Shown: positions 23,899 through 33,467 of the stretch, one piece after another
How positions within the stretch are numbered: the stretch's first letter is position 1
How the letters are laid out: each line of letters opens with the position of its first letter
NCBI RefSeq assembly: GCF_011752065.1
Contig: NZ_JAAIJY010000005.1
Location: 1-64,000 of the forward strand
Length of the DNA stretch: 64,000 nucleotides
Origin: Actinomyces sp. ZJ308
Lineage (GTDB): Bacteria > Actinomycetota > Actinomycetes > Actinomycetales > Actinomycetaceae
Direction: 5' to 3'
Notes under the pieces: model-generated
What the model was told of the DNA's origin: nothing
The model's database searches: none
What the model saw: the letters and a program-made list of their open reading frames with translations, nothing else
Program-made: the position numbers and the translations under genes

Positions 23899-24141
23899 GT
23901 GAACGTTGTGCGTATCGTCCTTCAGGTGCTGCTCGTCCTCTCGAGCTTCTTCCTCATCATGTCGATCCTCCTGCACAAGGGCAAGGGAGGCGGCCTGTCG
24001 GACATGTTCGGCGGCGGCATCTCCTCCTCGGCCGGATCCTCCGGCGTGGCCGAGCGCAACCTCGATCGCATCACGGTGGCCGTGGCCATCACCTGGACGA
24101 TCACGATCGTCGGGCTCGGCCTGGTCGCCAAGCTCGGCTGA
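23899..24141 (+). CDS. secG: Preprotein translocase subunit SecG
   Basis: SecG is the small auxiliary subunit of the SecYEG channel. The 80-residue protein has two transmembrane helices (about 5-24 and 55-76) around a Gly/Ser loop [12 protein letters not shown], which is the family hallmark. It starts with GTG, preceded by GAAGGG. A SecG gene after tpiA is common in actinobacteria. Confidence 0.93.
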   Translation: MNVVRIVLQVLLVLSSFFLIMSILLHKGKGGGLSDMFGGGISSSAGSSGVAERNLDRITVAVAITWTITIVGLGLVAKLG

Positions 24142-24148
24142 GCGTCGG

Positions 24149-25156
24149 CTGGTTGCGACGAGCACCTCGAAGACGACGGCTCCGGCCGCCGGTACCACCC
24201 ACGACCCGCGTGGTGACGCCCTGGACCGGGCGCTGCGCGGCTACCTCTCCCACCTGCGCGTCGAGCGCGGGCTGAGCCCCCACACCCTGAGCGCCTACGA
24301 ACGCGACCTCGGCCGGTACCTGCGCTACCTGAGAAACAGCGGCATCGCGGCCCCACAGGAGGTGAGCCGCAACGACGTGGCCGGCTTCCTCGAGGTACTG
24401 CGCTCCGGAGCCGACGGCGGCCGCCCGCTGGCATCGTCATCCGCCTCCAGAACCGTCACCGCCGTACGCGGTTGGCACAAGTTCCTCCTGGCCGAGGGCG
24501 CCACCCCCCAGGACCCCTCGGCCACGGTGCGCCCGCCCCAGCCCGGACGGCGACTGCCCAAGGCCCTGAGCATCGAGGAGGTCCGCAGCCTCCTGGAGGC
24601 CGCCGGCATCGACGACTCCCCGGTGAGCCTGCGGGACCGGGCGCTGCTGGAGGTCCTCTACGCCACCGGCGCCCGCATCTCCGAGGCGGTCGGGCTCGTC
24701 GTCGACGACCTCGACACAGACTCCCGGCTGCTGCGACTGTTCGGCAAGGGGCGCAAGGAACGCGTCGTCCCCATGGGGACCTACGCCTGGGAGGCGCTGG
24801 ACGCCTACCTGGTACGAGGCCGGCCGGTCCTGGCGGAGAAGGGCAGGGGAGTACCGCAGGTCTTCCTCAACACCCTGGGACGTCCCCTGAGTCGGCAGAG
24901 CGCCTGGGCCGTTCTGCAGCAGGCCGCCGAACGGGCCCGGCTGACCGGGGGCGGGGCCTCCGACGAGCGCCACATCTCTCCCCACACCCTGCGTCACTCC
25001 TTCGCCACCCATCTGCTGGCGGGAGGAGCGGACGTGCGCGTCGTCCAGGAGATGCTCGGGCATGCCTCCGTCACCACCACCCAGATCTATACGAAGGTCA
25101 CCGTCGACCACCTGCGGGAGGTCTACGCCACCAGCCATCCGCGAGCACTGGCCTGA
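24149..25156 (+). CDS. xerD: Tyrosine recombinase XerD; start codon uncertain
   Basis: XerD works with XerC at dif sites to resolve chromosome dimers. The C-terminal catalytic set is complete: Arg in ATGARISEA, Lys in [21 protein letters not shown], His in LGHASVTTT, and Tyr in IYTKV. The SAM-like core-binding domain begins at [23 protein letters not shown]. The odd point is the start. In this frame there is no ATG, GTG or TTG between a TTG at 23906 (deep inside secG) and a GTG at 24362 (inside the core-binding domain). The coordinate given is a CTG just after the secG stop, used as a placeholder. Near-cognate initiation, a sequence error or a frameshift are all possible. Confidence 0.85.
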   Translation: MVATSTSKTTAPAAGTTHDPRGDALDRALRGYLSHLRVERGLSPHTLSAYERDLGRYLRYLRNSGIAAPQEVSRNDVAGFLEVLRSGADGGRPLASSSASRTVTAVRGWHKFLLAEGATPQDPSATVRPPQPGRRLPKALSIEEVRSLLEAAGIDDSPVSLRDRALLEVLYATGARISEAVGLVVDDLDTDSRLLRLFGKGRKERVVPMGTYAWEALDAYLVRGRPVLAEKGRGVPQVFLNTLGRPLSRQSAWAVLQQAAERARLTGGGASDERHISPHTLRHSFATHLLAGGADVRVVQEMLGHASVTTTQIYTKVTVDHLREVYATSHPRALA

Positions 25157-25341
25157 GCTTAGAACGCGCGCCTGGTGCACCCAGCGACCCGGCTCCCGGT
25201 GAGGGAAGCCTGAGTATCGACGGGGCATCGACGGGGCATCGGCGGGGTTCAGCCTGGAAGCAGGCCATCGTCTGGGTCGTTCTCTGGCGTGTCCTGTCTG
25301 AACTGGGCGAGGTCGGGCGGCTTTCGACTAGGCTGGAGAGC

Positions 25342-26214
25342 GTGAATGACTCCATCCAGCCAGGCCTGATCGACAACCCCGGCTCCGAAGAGAGCGAGGA
25401 GAAGGACTTCCCCGTTCCCGCGCCGCTGGAGTCGCACGGACCCGCTCGGGTCATCTCCATGTGCAACCAGAAGGGCGGCGTCGGCAAGACCACGACGACG
25501 ATCAACCTCGGAGCGGCCCTGGCCGAGCTGGGGCGCAAGGTCCTCATCGTCGACTTCGACCCCCAGGGAGCCGCCTCAGCCGGACTGGGCATCAACGCCC
25601 ACGAGCTCGACTCCACGATCTACGACCTGCTCGTCGCCAGCCGCCCGGACATCCGCACCGTCATCCACGAGACCACGGTGGAGGGGCTGGACATCGTCCC
25701 GGCCAATATCGACCTGTCCGCCGCCGAGGTCCAGCTCGTCAACGAGGTCGCCCGTGAGCAGGCCCTCAAGCGGGTGCTGCGTCCCGTCCTCGACGAGTAC
25801 GACGTCATCCTCGTGGACTGCCAGCCCTCCCTCGGACTGCTCACCATCAACGCCCTGACCGCCTCCCACGGCGTCATCATCCCGCTGGAGACCGAGTTCT
25901 TCGCGCTGCGAGGGGTGGCGCTCCTGGTCGAGACCGTCGAGCGGGTCAAGGACCGCCTCAACGCCACCCTGGAGATCGACGGCATCCTGGCCACCATGGT
26001 GGACTCGCGCACCCTGCACTCGCGCGAGGTGCTCGAGCGCCTGGAGCAGGCCTTCGGCGAGCAGCTCTTCGACACGCGCATCCGGCGCACGATCAAGTTC
26101 CCGGACGCCTCCGTGGCCAACGAGCCGATCACCAGCTACGCGCCCTCCCACCCCGGCGCGGACGCCTACCGCCGGCTGGCCCGCGAGGTCATCGCCCGCG
26201 GCGATGTCGCCTGA
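25342..26214 (+). CDS. ParA/Soj-family ATPase next to scpAB
   Basis: The 290-residue protein is a MinD/ParA-type ATPase. It has the deviant Walker A KGGVGKTTTTINLG, the Walker B region VDCQPSLGLLTINAL, and SVANEPITSYAPSHPGADAYRRL at the end. It is the scpA-linked ParA found in many actinobacteria rather than the oriC ParA, and probably acts in chromosome organisation. A polar N-terminus of about 35 residues precedes the core. The GTG at 25342 is preceded by TAGGCT at 25329-25334 with 7 nt between, so it is probably leaderless. The open frame continues far upstream through antisense-like sequence. It overlaps scpA by 11 nt. Confidence 0.92.
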   Translation: MNDSIQPGLIDNPGSEESEEKDFPVPAPLESHGPARVISMCNQKGGVGKTTTTINLGAALAELGRKVLIVDFDPQGAASAGLGINAHELDSTIYDLLVASRPDIRTVIHETTVEGLDIVPANIDLSAAEVQLVNEVAREQALKRVLRPVLDEYDVILVDCQPSLGLLTINALTASHGVIIPLETEFFALRGVALLVETVERVKDRLNATLEIDGILATMVDSRTLHSREVLERLEQAFGEQLFDTRIRRTIKFPDASVANEPITSYAPSHPGADAYRRLAREVIARGDVA

Positions 26215-27025
26215 GCCGGAGGATCAGGGCCCGCCCAGGCTGCCCGGTTTCAGTGTTGCGCTGCCCCAGTTCGAGGGGCCCTTCGACCTGCTCCTGAGCC
26301 TCATCGCCCGCAAGCGGCTCGACGTCACCGAGCTGGCGCTGGCGGAGGTGACTGACGACTTCATCGCCCACATGCGCTCGGACTGGGACCTGGAGCGGGC
26401 CTCGGAGTTCATCGTCGTGGCCTCCACGCTCCTGGCGCTCAAGGCCCACCGCCTCCTGCCCCATGACGAGGATGATGAGGAGCCCGACCTCGAGCTGCTT
26501 GAGGCGCGCGACCTGCTCTTCGCCCGGCTCCTGCAGTACCGGGCCTTCAAGGAGGCCGCGGCCTTCTTCCGCCACCGGGCGGAGACCTCCGCACGCAGCC
26601 ATCCTCGTATCGTGGCGCTGGAGCCGCAGCTGGCCGCGCTTCTGCCGCGGCTCGTGGCCACCATTACCCCCGAGGAGCTCACTCGGCTGGCGGTCGGGGC
26701 CTTCACCCGGCCCACTGATCCGGGCGTTCAGACCGTCCACCTTCATGAACGGGTCCCGGTCGGGGAGCAGCTGAGCCTCATCGCGCTGAGGCTGCGCCAC
26801 CACGGGGCGCTGACCTTCGCCCAGATCATCGAGGACGCCGAGCGCACCGCCGTCGTCGTCGCCCGGTTCCTGGCGCTGCTCATCCTTCACCGGCAGGGCA
26901 GCGCCGAGCTGGAGCAGATCGAGGCCATGGGGGAGATCACCGTGACCTGGTGCGGCGGTCAGGGCGACCTGAACGGCATGATGGCCTCCGACGACCTGAC
27001 CGAGCTCGAGGAGGAATTCGCATGA
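26204..27025 (+). CDS. scpA: Segregation and condensation protein A (ScpA)
   Basis: ScpA is the kleisin subunit bridging SMC heads in bacterial condensin. The 273-residue protein has the N-terminal signature FEGPFDLLLSLIARKRLDVTELALAEVTDDF and the C-terminal winged helix (VTWCGGQGDL). The ATG lies inside the end of parA, which implies translational coupling. Its stop overlaps the scpB start (ATGA). Confidence 0.95.
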   Translation: MSPEPEDQGPPRLPGFSVALPQFEGPFDLLLSLIARKRLDVTELALAEVTDDFIAHMRSDWDLERASEFIVVASTLLALKAHRLLPHDEDDEEPDLELLEARDLLFARLLQYRAFKEAAAFFRHRAETSARSHPRIVALEPQLAALLPRLVATITPEELTRLAVGAFTRPTDPGVQTVHLHERVPVGEQLSLIALRLRHHGALTFAQIIEDAERTAVVVARFLALLILHRQGSAELEQIEAMGEITVTWCGGQGDLNGMMASDDLTELEEEFA

Positions 27026-27621
27026 GCGATGTCGCCCAGCCGCAGCTGCGCGCCGCCGCCGAGGCGATCCTCATCGTGGCCGACGAACCGGTGACCACCA
27101 CCGCGATCGCCGAGGCCCTCGGCCTCGAGGAGCGGGCGGCCGAGGAGCTGCTCGAGAACCTGGCCGCCGAGTACCGGGGCCAGACGCCCGGCAGCCGTCC
27201 TCACGGATTCCTCCTGCGGCGTGCGGCCGGTGGATGGCGCTTCGCCTCCGTGCCCGAGCACGCCGACCTCGTCGAGCAGTTCATCATCGGCGGCGCCACG
27301 GCACGCCTGAGTCAGGCCGCCCTGGAGACGCTCGCCGTCGTCGCCTACCGGCAGCCGGTCACCCGCGGACGCGTCGCGGCGATCCGCGGCGTCAACGTCG
27401 ACGGCGTCATGCGCACCCTGCACGCCCGCGGCCTCATCGAGGAGGCCGGGGCCGAGACCACCGGTGCGATCCTGTACCGGACCACGGGAGAGTTCCTGGA
27501 GTACCTGGGAATCGACTCCCTGGACGATCTACCGCCCCTGGCCCCCTACCTGCCCCAGGTCGAGGCACTGGGGGAGATCGTCGAACAGGCCGATGAGATG
27601 GCCACGAGGAGGACCCCATGA
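27022..27621 (+). CDS. scpB: Segregation and condensation protein B (ScpB)
   Basis: ScpB forms a dimer of winged helices that binds ScpA. The 199-residue protein has LRAAAEAILIVADEPVTTTAIAEALGL at the start, RLSQAALETLAVVAYRQPVTRGRVAAIRGVNVDGVMRTL in the middle and a characteristic end (FLEYLGIDSLDDLPPL). The ATG overlaps the scpA stop, and its own stop overlaps the next start (ATGA). Confidence 0.96.
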   Translation: MSDVAQPQLRAAAEAILIVADEPVTTTAIAEALGLEERAAEELLENLAAEYRGQTPGSRPHGFLLRRAAGGWRFASVPEHADLVEQFIIGGATARLSQAALETLAVVAYRQPVTRGRVAAIRGVNVDGVMRTLHARGLIEEAGAETTGAILYRTTGEFLEYLGIDSLDDLPPLAPYLPQVEALGEIVEQADEMATRRTP

Positions 27622-28592
27622 CCCGGAAGAAGCACCGCAGCAGAACCGATTCCGTGCCCCACAGCGACTTCGGCGACCAGGAGTTCTACGACGAGGACGA
27701 TCTCGAGGAGCTGAGCGAGGAGACCGACGCCGCCGACCTGGCCGCCTTCGACGCCGAGGCCATCGACGAGGACGAGGAGACCCGCGTGCTCCAGATGCGT
27801 GAGCACGCCTCCAAGGGAGGACAGGACGACCCGCACGTGGCCTCCGGCCAGCGTCTGCAGAAGGTCCTCGCCCACGCCGGGCTCGCCTCGCGCCGGGCCT
27901 GCGAGCAGCTCATCTCCGACGGCCGCGTCAGCGTCGACGGCATCACCGTCACCGAGCCGGGCGTCAGGGTGGACCCGTTGACCCAGGAGATCCGCGTCGA
28001 CGGCGGCCGGATCCTCACCAACCCCGAGGTCATCACCCTCATGCTCCACAAGCCGGCCGGCGTCGTCACCACCATGGAGGACCCCGACGGCCGCCCCACG
28101 GTGGCCCGGTACGGGCGCGACTACCTGGCTCAGCACCCCGAGCTGCCCGACTCGCTGCGCCTGGTGCACGTCGGCCGCCTCGACACCGAGACCGAGGGGC
28201 TGCTCCTGCTGTCCAACGACGGCGAGCTCTCCCACCGACTCATGCACCCCAGCTTCGAGATCGCCAAGACCTACGTCGCCATCGTCGAGGGACAGGTCGA
28301 GCCCTGGGTGCCGCGCAAGCTAAGGCGCGGCATCGAGCTCGAGGACGGTGAGGCCCGGGCGGACCGGGTCACCGTCAAGGACTCCGGCCCTCGCGGCTCC
28401 ATCGTCGAGATCACCCTCCACTCCGGCAAGAACCGGATCGTGCGGCGCATGCTGGACGCCGTCGGACACCCGGTGACGCGCCTGGCGCGCACACGACTGG
28501 GACCGCTGCGGATGGGCAGCCTGCGCCCCGGTGAGACCAGGGCCCTGACCGGTGAGGAGATCACGGCCCTGCAGCAGGAGGTCGGGCTGTGA
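27618..28592 (+). CDS. Pseudouridine synthase, RsuA/RluB family
   Basis: The 324-residue protein would convert uridine to pseudouridine in 23S rRNA (RluB-like). An acidic N-terminal tail of about 70 residues (rich in Glu/Asp) precedes an S4 domain (LQKVLAHAGLASRRACEQLI). The catalytic domain has Asp in VGRLDTETEGLLLLSNDG and the late SGKNRIVRRM motif. Start and stop overlap scpB and the next gene by 4 nt each, so the chain parA-scpA-scpB-rluB-tyrA reads as one unit. Confidence 0.93.
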   Translation: MTRKKHRSRTDSVPHSDFGDQEFYDEDDLEELSEETDAADLAAFDAEAIDEDEETRVLQMREHASKGGQDDPHVASGQRLQKVLAHAGLASRRACEQLISDGRVSVDGITVTEPGVRVDPLTQEIRVDGGRILTNPEVITLMLHKPAGVVTTMEDPDGRPTVARYGRDYLAQHPELPDSLRLVHVGRLDTETEGLLLLSNDGELSHRLMHPSFEIAKTYVAIVEGQVEPWVPRKLRRGIELEDGEARADRVTVKDSGPRGSIVEITLHSGKNRIVRRMLDAVGHPVTRLARTRLGPLRMGSLRPGETRALTGEEITALQQEVGL

Positions 28593-29761
28593 GCGCGCCT
28601 GAGCCACGGGCGTCGGTGTCCACGCGGGTATCCACGCGCGGACCGGTGCTCATCATCGGCACCGGGCTCCTGGGAACCTCGCTCGCCCTGGCGCTGCGGG
28701 CTGCGGGCGTCGAGGTCCAGCTCTCCGACACCTCACCCACATCCCTGGCCCTGGCCCGCGACATGGGAGCGGGTACCCCCCACAGCGAGGAGAGCCCCGA
28801 GCCGCAGATCGTCGTCGTGGCCACCCCGCCCGACGTGACCGCCGACGTCGTCGTCGCACAGCTGGCGGCCCACCCCCATGCCGTGGTCACCGACGTCGCC
28901 TCGGTCAAGGAACGGGTCGTCGCCGAGGTCCACGCCCGGGCGGGCCTCGATGCAGGCAGATACGTCGGCTCCCACCCGATGGCTGGCCGCGAGCGCTCCG
29001 GCGCCGGCGCCGCCGACTCCGACCTCTTCGCCGGGCGCCCCTGGGTGGTTGTCGGACAGGACTCGGCACCCGAGGCCGAGCTGGTGGTCAGGAACCTGGC
29101 GGTCGACGTGGGCGCCACCCCGGTACGCATGGGCGCCGCGGAGCATGACGCCGCCGTGGCCGCCGTCTCCCACATGCCCCAGCTCGTCGCCTCCCTGGTG
29201 GCCGCCCGCCTCGAAGGCCTGGGGGAGAGCGCCCTGGCCCTGTCTGGTCAGGGCCTTCGCGACGTCACCCGGATCGCGGCCTCGGACCCGCGACTGTGGT
29301 CGGCCATCATCGTGGGCAATGCCGGTCCCGTGGCCGACCTGCTGCGCCAGATCAGCGACGACCTCGGCACGCTGATCAGGGGCATCGAGGCCGCTGCCTG
29401 TGAGCCCGGAACTCCTGAGTACACGGCTCCCGGTGCGGCGCACACCATCGCACCGGGAGCCGTTGGTGCCGTCACCGACGTCATGACCCGGGGAAACACC
29501 GGCCGCGCCCGCATTCCCGGCAAGCACGGCGGGGCGCCGCGCCGCTACGCCGAGGTCCAGGTCCTCGTGCCCGATGCGGTCGGTGAGCTCGGCAGGCTCT
29601 TCTCCGACGTCGGTGGCGCCGGCGTCAGCATCGAGGACTTCTCCCTGGAGCACTCGGCCGGGCAGAGCGCCGGCATCGCGCTCATCTCCGTCCTGCCGGC
29701 GGCCGCCCAACGGCTGGAGGAGGCTCTCGATGCCTGTGGCTGGCGCGTCGTTGCGGGGTGA
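28589..29761 (+). CDS. tyrA: Prephenate dehydrogenase
   Basis: The enzyme oxidatively decarboxylates prephenate in tyrosine synthesis. The 390-residue protein starts with a Rossmann loop (IIGTGLLGTSLALALR), has SHPMAGRERSGAGAAD in the active site, HMPQLVASLVAARL, and a C-terminal ACT-like domain (about 315-385, AEVQVLVPDAVGELGRLFSDVGG) that likely senses an amino acid. The GTG overlaps the rluB stop (GTGA). cmk::der starts 129 bp later. Confidence 0.92.
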   Translation: MSAPEPRASVSTRVSTRGPVLIIGTGLLGTSLALALRAAGVEVQLSDTSPTSLALARDMGAGTPHSEESPEPQIVVVATPPDVTADVVVAQLAAHPHAVVTDVASVKERVVAEVHARAGLDAGRYVGSHPMAGRERSGAGAADSDLFAGRPWVVVGQDSAPEAELVVRNLAVDVGATPVRMGAAEHDAAVAAVSHMPQLVASLVAARLEGLGESALALSGQGLRDVTRIAASDPRLWSAIIVGNAGPVADLLRQISDDLGTLIRGIEAAACEPGTPEYTAPGAAHTIAPGAVGAVTDVMTRGNTGRARIPGKHGGAPRRYAEVQVLVPDAVGELGRLFSDVGGAGVSIEDFSLEHSAGQSAGIALISVLPAAAQRLEEALDACGWRVVAG

Positions 29762-29890
29762 AACCGGTTCAGTCCGTCCGTGGCAGCGGCCTGTGTCAGT
29801 ACTCATGGGAGCCTGATCCGCGGTATTGCAGCGGAGTGTGGGACGCTTGGCCCAGTTCATGACCGGAATCGGACCCTGATGGAGGGCACC

Positions 29891-32050
29891 ATGGGAATCG
29901 TCGTCGCGATCGACGGACCGAGCGGATCGGGCAAGTCCACCGTCTCACGGCGCGTGGCCGCCACGCTTGGGCTGGCCTACCTCGATACCGGCGCCATGTA
30001 CCGGGCCGCGGCCTGGTGGTGCGAGCACGAGGGCGTCGACCTGGCCGATGAGGCCGCGGTCGCCGAGGCCGTCGTCGCGATGCCGCTGCACATGGGACTG
30101 GATCCTGAGCAGCCCACCTTCACCGTGGCCGGCACCGACGTCTCGGCCGCGATCCGTGACCCGCACATCGCCACCGTCGTCTCGAAGGTCGCCACCAACC
30201 TCGAGGTGCGTGCCGAGCTGGCGCGCCGTCAGCGCGACATCATCCGCTTCGAGGCGACCGGGCACACCGGCTCCTTCTCCGAGGGTGCCGGCATCGTCGC
30301 CGAGGGTCGTGACATCACCACTGTCATCGCCCCCGACGCCGACGCCCGTCTGCTCGTGACCGCCTCGGAGGAGGCCCGCCTGGCACGCCGGGCCGGGGAC
30401 CTGGAGGCCGCAGGCAAGCAGGTCGACGCCGACGCCCTGCGCGACCAGGTGGTGCGCCGCGACCGCGACGACTCCACGGTCTCCCAGTTCCTCACCGCGC
30501 CCGAGGGCGTCACCCTGGTCGACACCTCGGAGATGACCCTGGAGCAGTCCGTGGAGCGGGTTCTGGACCTGGTCGAGGAGGCTGCCGACGCCGCCGCCCA
30601 GCGCGACGCCGAGGAGGACCTGCGGGCCCAGGCCATGCGTGAGGGCCTGGCGGACTACGAGCTCGACGAGGAGGACCTCGCGCTCCTGGAGGCGGACGGC
30701 GTCCTCCCGAGCGGTGACCGTACCGAGGCCGGGCTTCCGGTCCTCGCCGTCGTCGGCCGCCCCAACGTGGGTAAGTCCACCCTGGTCAACCGGGTCCTGG
30801 GGCGCCGCGAGGCCGTCGTCCAGGACACCCCCGGCGTGACCCGCGACCGGGTCTCCTACCCGGCTGAGTGGGCCGGGCGCCGCTTCACCATCGTTGACAC
30901 GGGCGGCTGGGAGGTGGACGTGGCCGGCCTCGACGCGGCCGTGGCCACCCAGGCCGAGGTCGCCGTCGAGATGGCCGATGCGGTCCTGCTCGTCGTCGAC
31001 GCCCAGGTCGGCATCACCGAGACCGACGCCCGGGTGGTCAGAATGCTGCGCCGCAGCGGCAAGCCCGTGGTCCTGGCGGCCAACAAGGTCGACTCGCCGG
31101 CGCAGGAGGGGGATGCCGCCGCCCTGTGGAACCTGGGACTGGGCGAGCCCTTCCCCGTCTCAGCCCTGCACGGCCGGGGCAGTGGTGAGGTCCTCGACGC
31201 CGTCATGGAGATCCTCCCGGAGGTCTCCGCCGTGGCCACCGCCGCGCCCGAGGACGACCTGCACCGGGTCGCCCTCGTGGGACGGCCCAACGTCGGCAAG
31301 TCCTCGCTGCTGAACTCCATCGCGGGCAGGGAGCGCGTGGTCGTCAACGAGACCGCCGGCACCACCCGCGACCCGGTCGACGAGATCATCGAGCTCGACG
31401 GACGCCAGTGGGTCTTCGTCGACACCGCCGGGATCCGCCGCCGGGTCAAGCAGTCTCGAGGTGCCGACTACTACGCGGTGCTGCGCACGCAGGGAGCCAT
31501 CGACAAGGCCGAGGTCGCCGTCGTCCTCCTGGACGCCTCCGAGCCGATCAGCGAGCAGGACGTGCGTGTGATCCAGCAGGTCGTCGACGCCGGGCGTGCT
31601 CTGGTCCTGGTCAACAACAAGTGGGACCTGGTGGACGAGGAACGTCAGAAGATGCTCCTGTGGGAGGTCGAGCACGACCTGGCCCACGTCTCCTGGGCCC
31701 CCCACATCAACCTGGCCGCCCGCACCGGCTGGCACACCAACCGGCTCGTGCGCGCCCTCGACGCGGCCCTGGAGGGGTGGACCACGCGCGTGCCCACGGG
31801 GCGCCTCAACGGCTTCCTGGGGCAGCTGCAGTCCGCGACCCCGCACCCGGTGCGCGGCGGCAAGCAGCCCCGCATCCTCTTCGCCACCCAGGTGCAGGTC
31901 GCCCCGCCCAGGATCGTCATCTTCACCACCGGCTTCCTCGACGCCGGCTACCGTCGCTTCATCGAGCGCCGCCTGCGCGAGGAGTTTAGCTTCACCGGAA
32001 CGCCCATTCAGATCGGGGTACGCGTGCGAGAGAAGCGTCGTCGGCGCTGA
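29891..32050 (+). CDS. Cytidylate kinase fused to GTPase Der
   Basis: The 719-residue protein joins two enzymes. Residues 1-225 are CMP kinase (P-loop GPSGSGKST at 9-17, [18 protein letters not shown]), which phosphorylates CMP/dCMP. Residues about 280-715 are Der/EngA, a ribosome-assembly GTPase with two G domains (G1 motifs GRPNVGKS at 289 and 464, then [40 protein letters not shown]) and a KH-like end. An acidic linker (about 235-275) connects them. In many actinobacteria cmk and der are adjacent genes; fusion is known to me from Bifidobacterium-like genomes. The ATG has GGAGGG 4 nt upstream. Confidence 0.94.
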   Translation: MGIVVAIDGPSGSGKSTVSRRVAATLGLAYLDTGAMYRAAAWWCEHEGVDLADEAAVAEAVVAMPLHMGLDPEQPTFTVAGTDVSAAIRDPHIATVVSKVATNLEVRAELARRQRDIIRFEATGHTGSFSEGAGIVAEGRDITTVIAPDADARLLVTASEEARLARRAGDLEAAGKQVDADALRDQVVRRDRDDSTVSQFLTAPEGVTLVDTSEMTLEQSVERVLDLVEEAADAAAQRDAEEDLRAQAMREGLADYELDEEDLALLEADGVLPSGDRTEAGLPVLAVVGRPNVGKSTLVNRVLGRREAVVQDTPGVTRDRVSYPAEWAGRRFTIVDTGGWEVDVAGLDAAVATQAEVAVEMADAVLLVVDAQVGITETDARVVRMLRRSGKPVVLAANKVDSPAQEGDAAALWNLGLGEPFPVSALHGRGSGEVLDAVMEILPEVSAVATAAPEDDLHRVALVGRPNVGKSSLLNSIAGRERVVVNETAGTTRDPVDEIIELDGRQWVFVDTAGIRRRVKQSRGADYYAVLRTQGAIDKAEVAVVLLDASEPISEQDVRVIQQVVDAGRALVLVNNKWDLVDEERQKMLLWEVEHDLAHVSWAPHINLAARTGWHTNRLVRALDAALEGWTTRVPTGRLNGFLGQLQSATPHPVRGGKQPRILFATQVQVAPPRIVIFTTGFLDAGYRRFIERRLREEFSFTGTPIQIGVRVREKRRRR

Positions 32051-32120
32051 GCACCGGTTTGGCGGGTGCGTACCTCCTGCCCGCTGCCAGAAACGAGACC
32101 CACGTCAGTAAGGAGAAGGC

Positions 32121-33309
32121 TTGACCACCCCAGACGCCACCGAGCACCAGCGCAGCGGCTCACTGATCCCGCACCGGGCGGTGGACCCGATCATGCTCTT
32201 CTTCGATCTGGTCTATGTCTTCCTGATCACCGAGCTCAACGGCGTCATTCGCGGCGAACCCGGATGGAGGGGGCTGGCTCATGCCGGGATACTGCTGGTC
32301 CTCATCTACTGGCAGTGGACGCTGGTGACGGTTCAGTCGAGCCTGCGTGACTCCTCCTCGAGCCGGCACCGATTCGTCATCATGCTCCTCATGATGCTCG
32401 CCATCATCAATGCCGTTGCCCTGCCTCAGGCATTCGGAGACAGAGCCCTCGTCTTCGGTGCGGCCTGCTGGGGATCACGCCTGGTCATCACCTTCCTGCT
32501 GGCCCGCGGTGAGAACAGCACCGCCTTCCGCATGGACCTGACGTCCAGCCTCGTCCAGGGCCCTCTCATCCTGGGCGGTGCTCTCCTGGGCGGCAACGGC
32601 CAGCTCGTGCTGTGGGCCCTCGCCGCGCTGGTCGAGCTCAGTGGCCCCCTGCGCCACAGCAGGTCCATGAGCGCTCAGAGCTACGACGTCGCGAACATCG
32701 TGGAACGATTCAGCCTGCTCATCATCGTGGCCCTGGGCGAGACGATCGTGTCCATCACGACGCCCCAGACCGAGCTCGAGCACCTGACCTGGCTTGATGT
32801 CACGGCCCTGGCGGCGGCCTTCGTCCTCGTGGGAGGACTGTGGTGGTCCTACTTCCACCACAGCCTGGGGCTGGTCGAGCACTTCATCGGCCGGGCACGT
32901 ACGCCGTTCCTCGCGGTGCGCAACCTCTTGGTCTACGGTCACCTGCTCCTCGTGGGAGGTCTGATCGCCCTGGCCGTCGGTCTCCACCATGTCATGGCGG
33001 AGCCGCTGCACCATGTCCCGATGGAGACCACCGCGCTCCTGTGCGGCGGCGCCGTCATCTTCTTCGCCATGTTCGCGGTCGTGCGTCTGCGTACCGCCCG
33101 CAAGATCTACCGGTCCCGCGTCATCGCCAGCGCCTTGTGCCTGGTGCTCATCATCGCAGGCCCCCCACCTGAGCGGAGTGCTCCTGGTCAGTATGCTCGC
33201 CCTCATCACGGTGGCGCAGTGCCTCTGGGAGACCCTGGCTCCGACCAGCGCGGGCGTTCCCGACCTCGACGAGCTCGCTGGTCAAGCATCCCAGCGTCGA
33301 GTCCCCTAG
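32121..33309 (+). pseudogene. LtrA family membrane protein, frameshifted in a C6 run
   Basis: The frame from TTG 32121 (AAGGAG 5 nt upstream) encodes about 346 residues of an LtrA-type protein (low temperature requirement A) with about ten transmembrane helices. The start LFFDLVYVFLITEL and later WWSYFHH are typical. At 33161-33166 six C's shift the frame: after LVLIIAG the sequence turns into non-membrane peptide. The frame obtained with five C's reads PHLSGVLLVSMLALITVAQ, clearly the last helix, and ends at TAG 33307-33309. The gene is therefore either broken, phase-variable or affected by a sequencing error. The long continuation of the shifted frame to 34406 runs antisense over another gene and is not real. 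Confidence 0.8.
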
Positions 33310-33442
33310 GTCCTGTTGCGTATGTCCGGGTGGGGGCCGTCCCTCGCCAGTCGCCGATGTTGCGGTCGTACCTTATGTCACGCGTTCGGAGGGGTAAAGG
33401 GTACGACCGCGCAGGTGCTCCATCCTACTTTCGCAACAGACC
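33309..33442. mobile_element. Small inverted-repeat-bounded element (MITE-like or IS remnant)
   Basis: A stretch of about 134 bp is bounded by GGTCCTGTTGCG on the left and CGCAACAGACC on the right, inverted copies of GGTC(C)TGTTGCG differing by one indel. Ends of this type resemble those of IS5/IS6-like elements (inference). Inside lies a second inverted repeat of 11 bp, GCGGTCGTACC (33362-33372) and GGTACGACCGC (33400-33410). No transposase or meaningful ORF is present and no clear target duplication is seen. It abuts the ltrA stop. Confidence 0.45.
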
Positions 33443-33467
33443 CCAGTGCCGGGCGCCTTGTCTCTCC

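Noticed and set aside
24472-25341. Long open frame in front of the ParA-like gene
   Set aside because: It overlaps xerD in another frame. The GTG at 25342 has a clear -10 and gives the right N-terminus.
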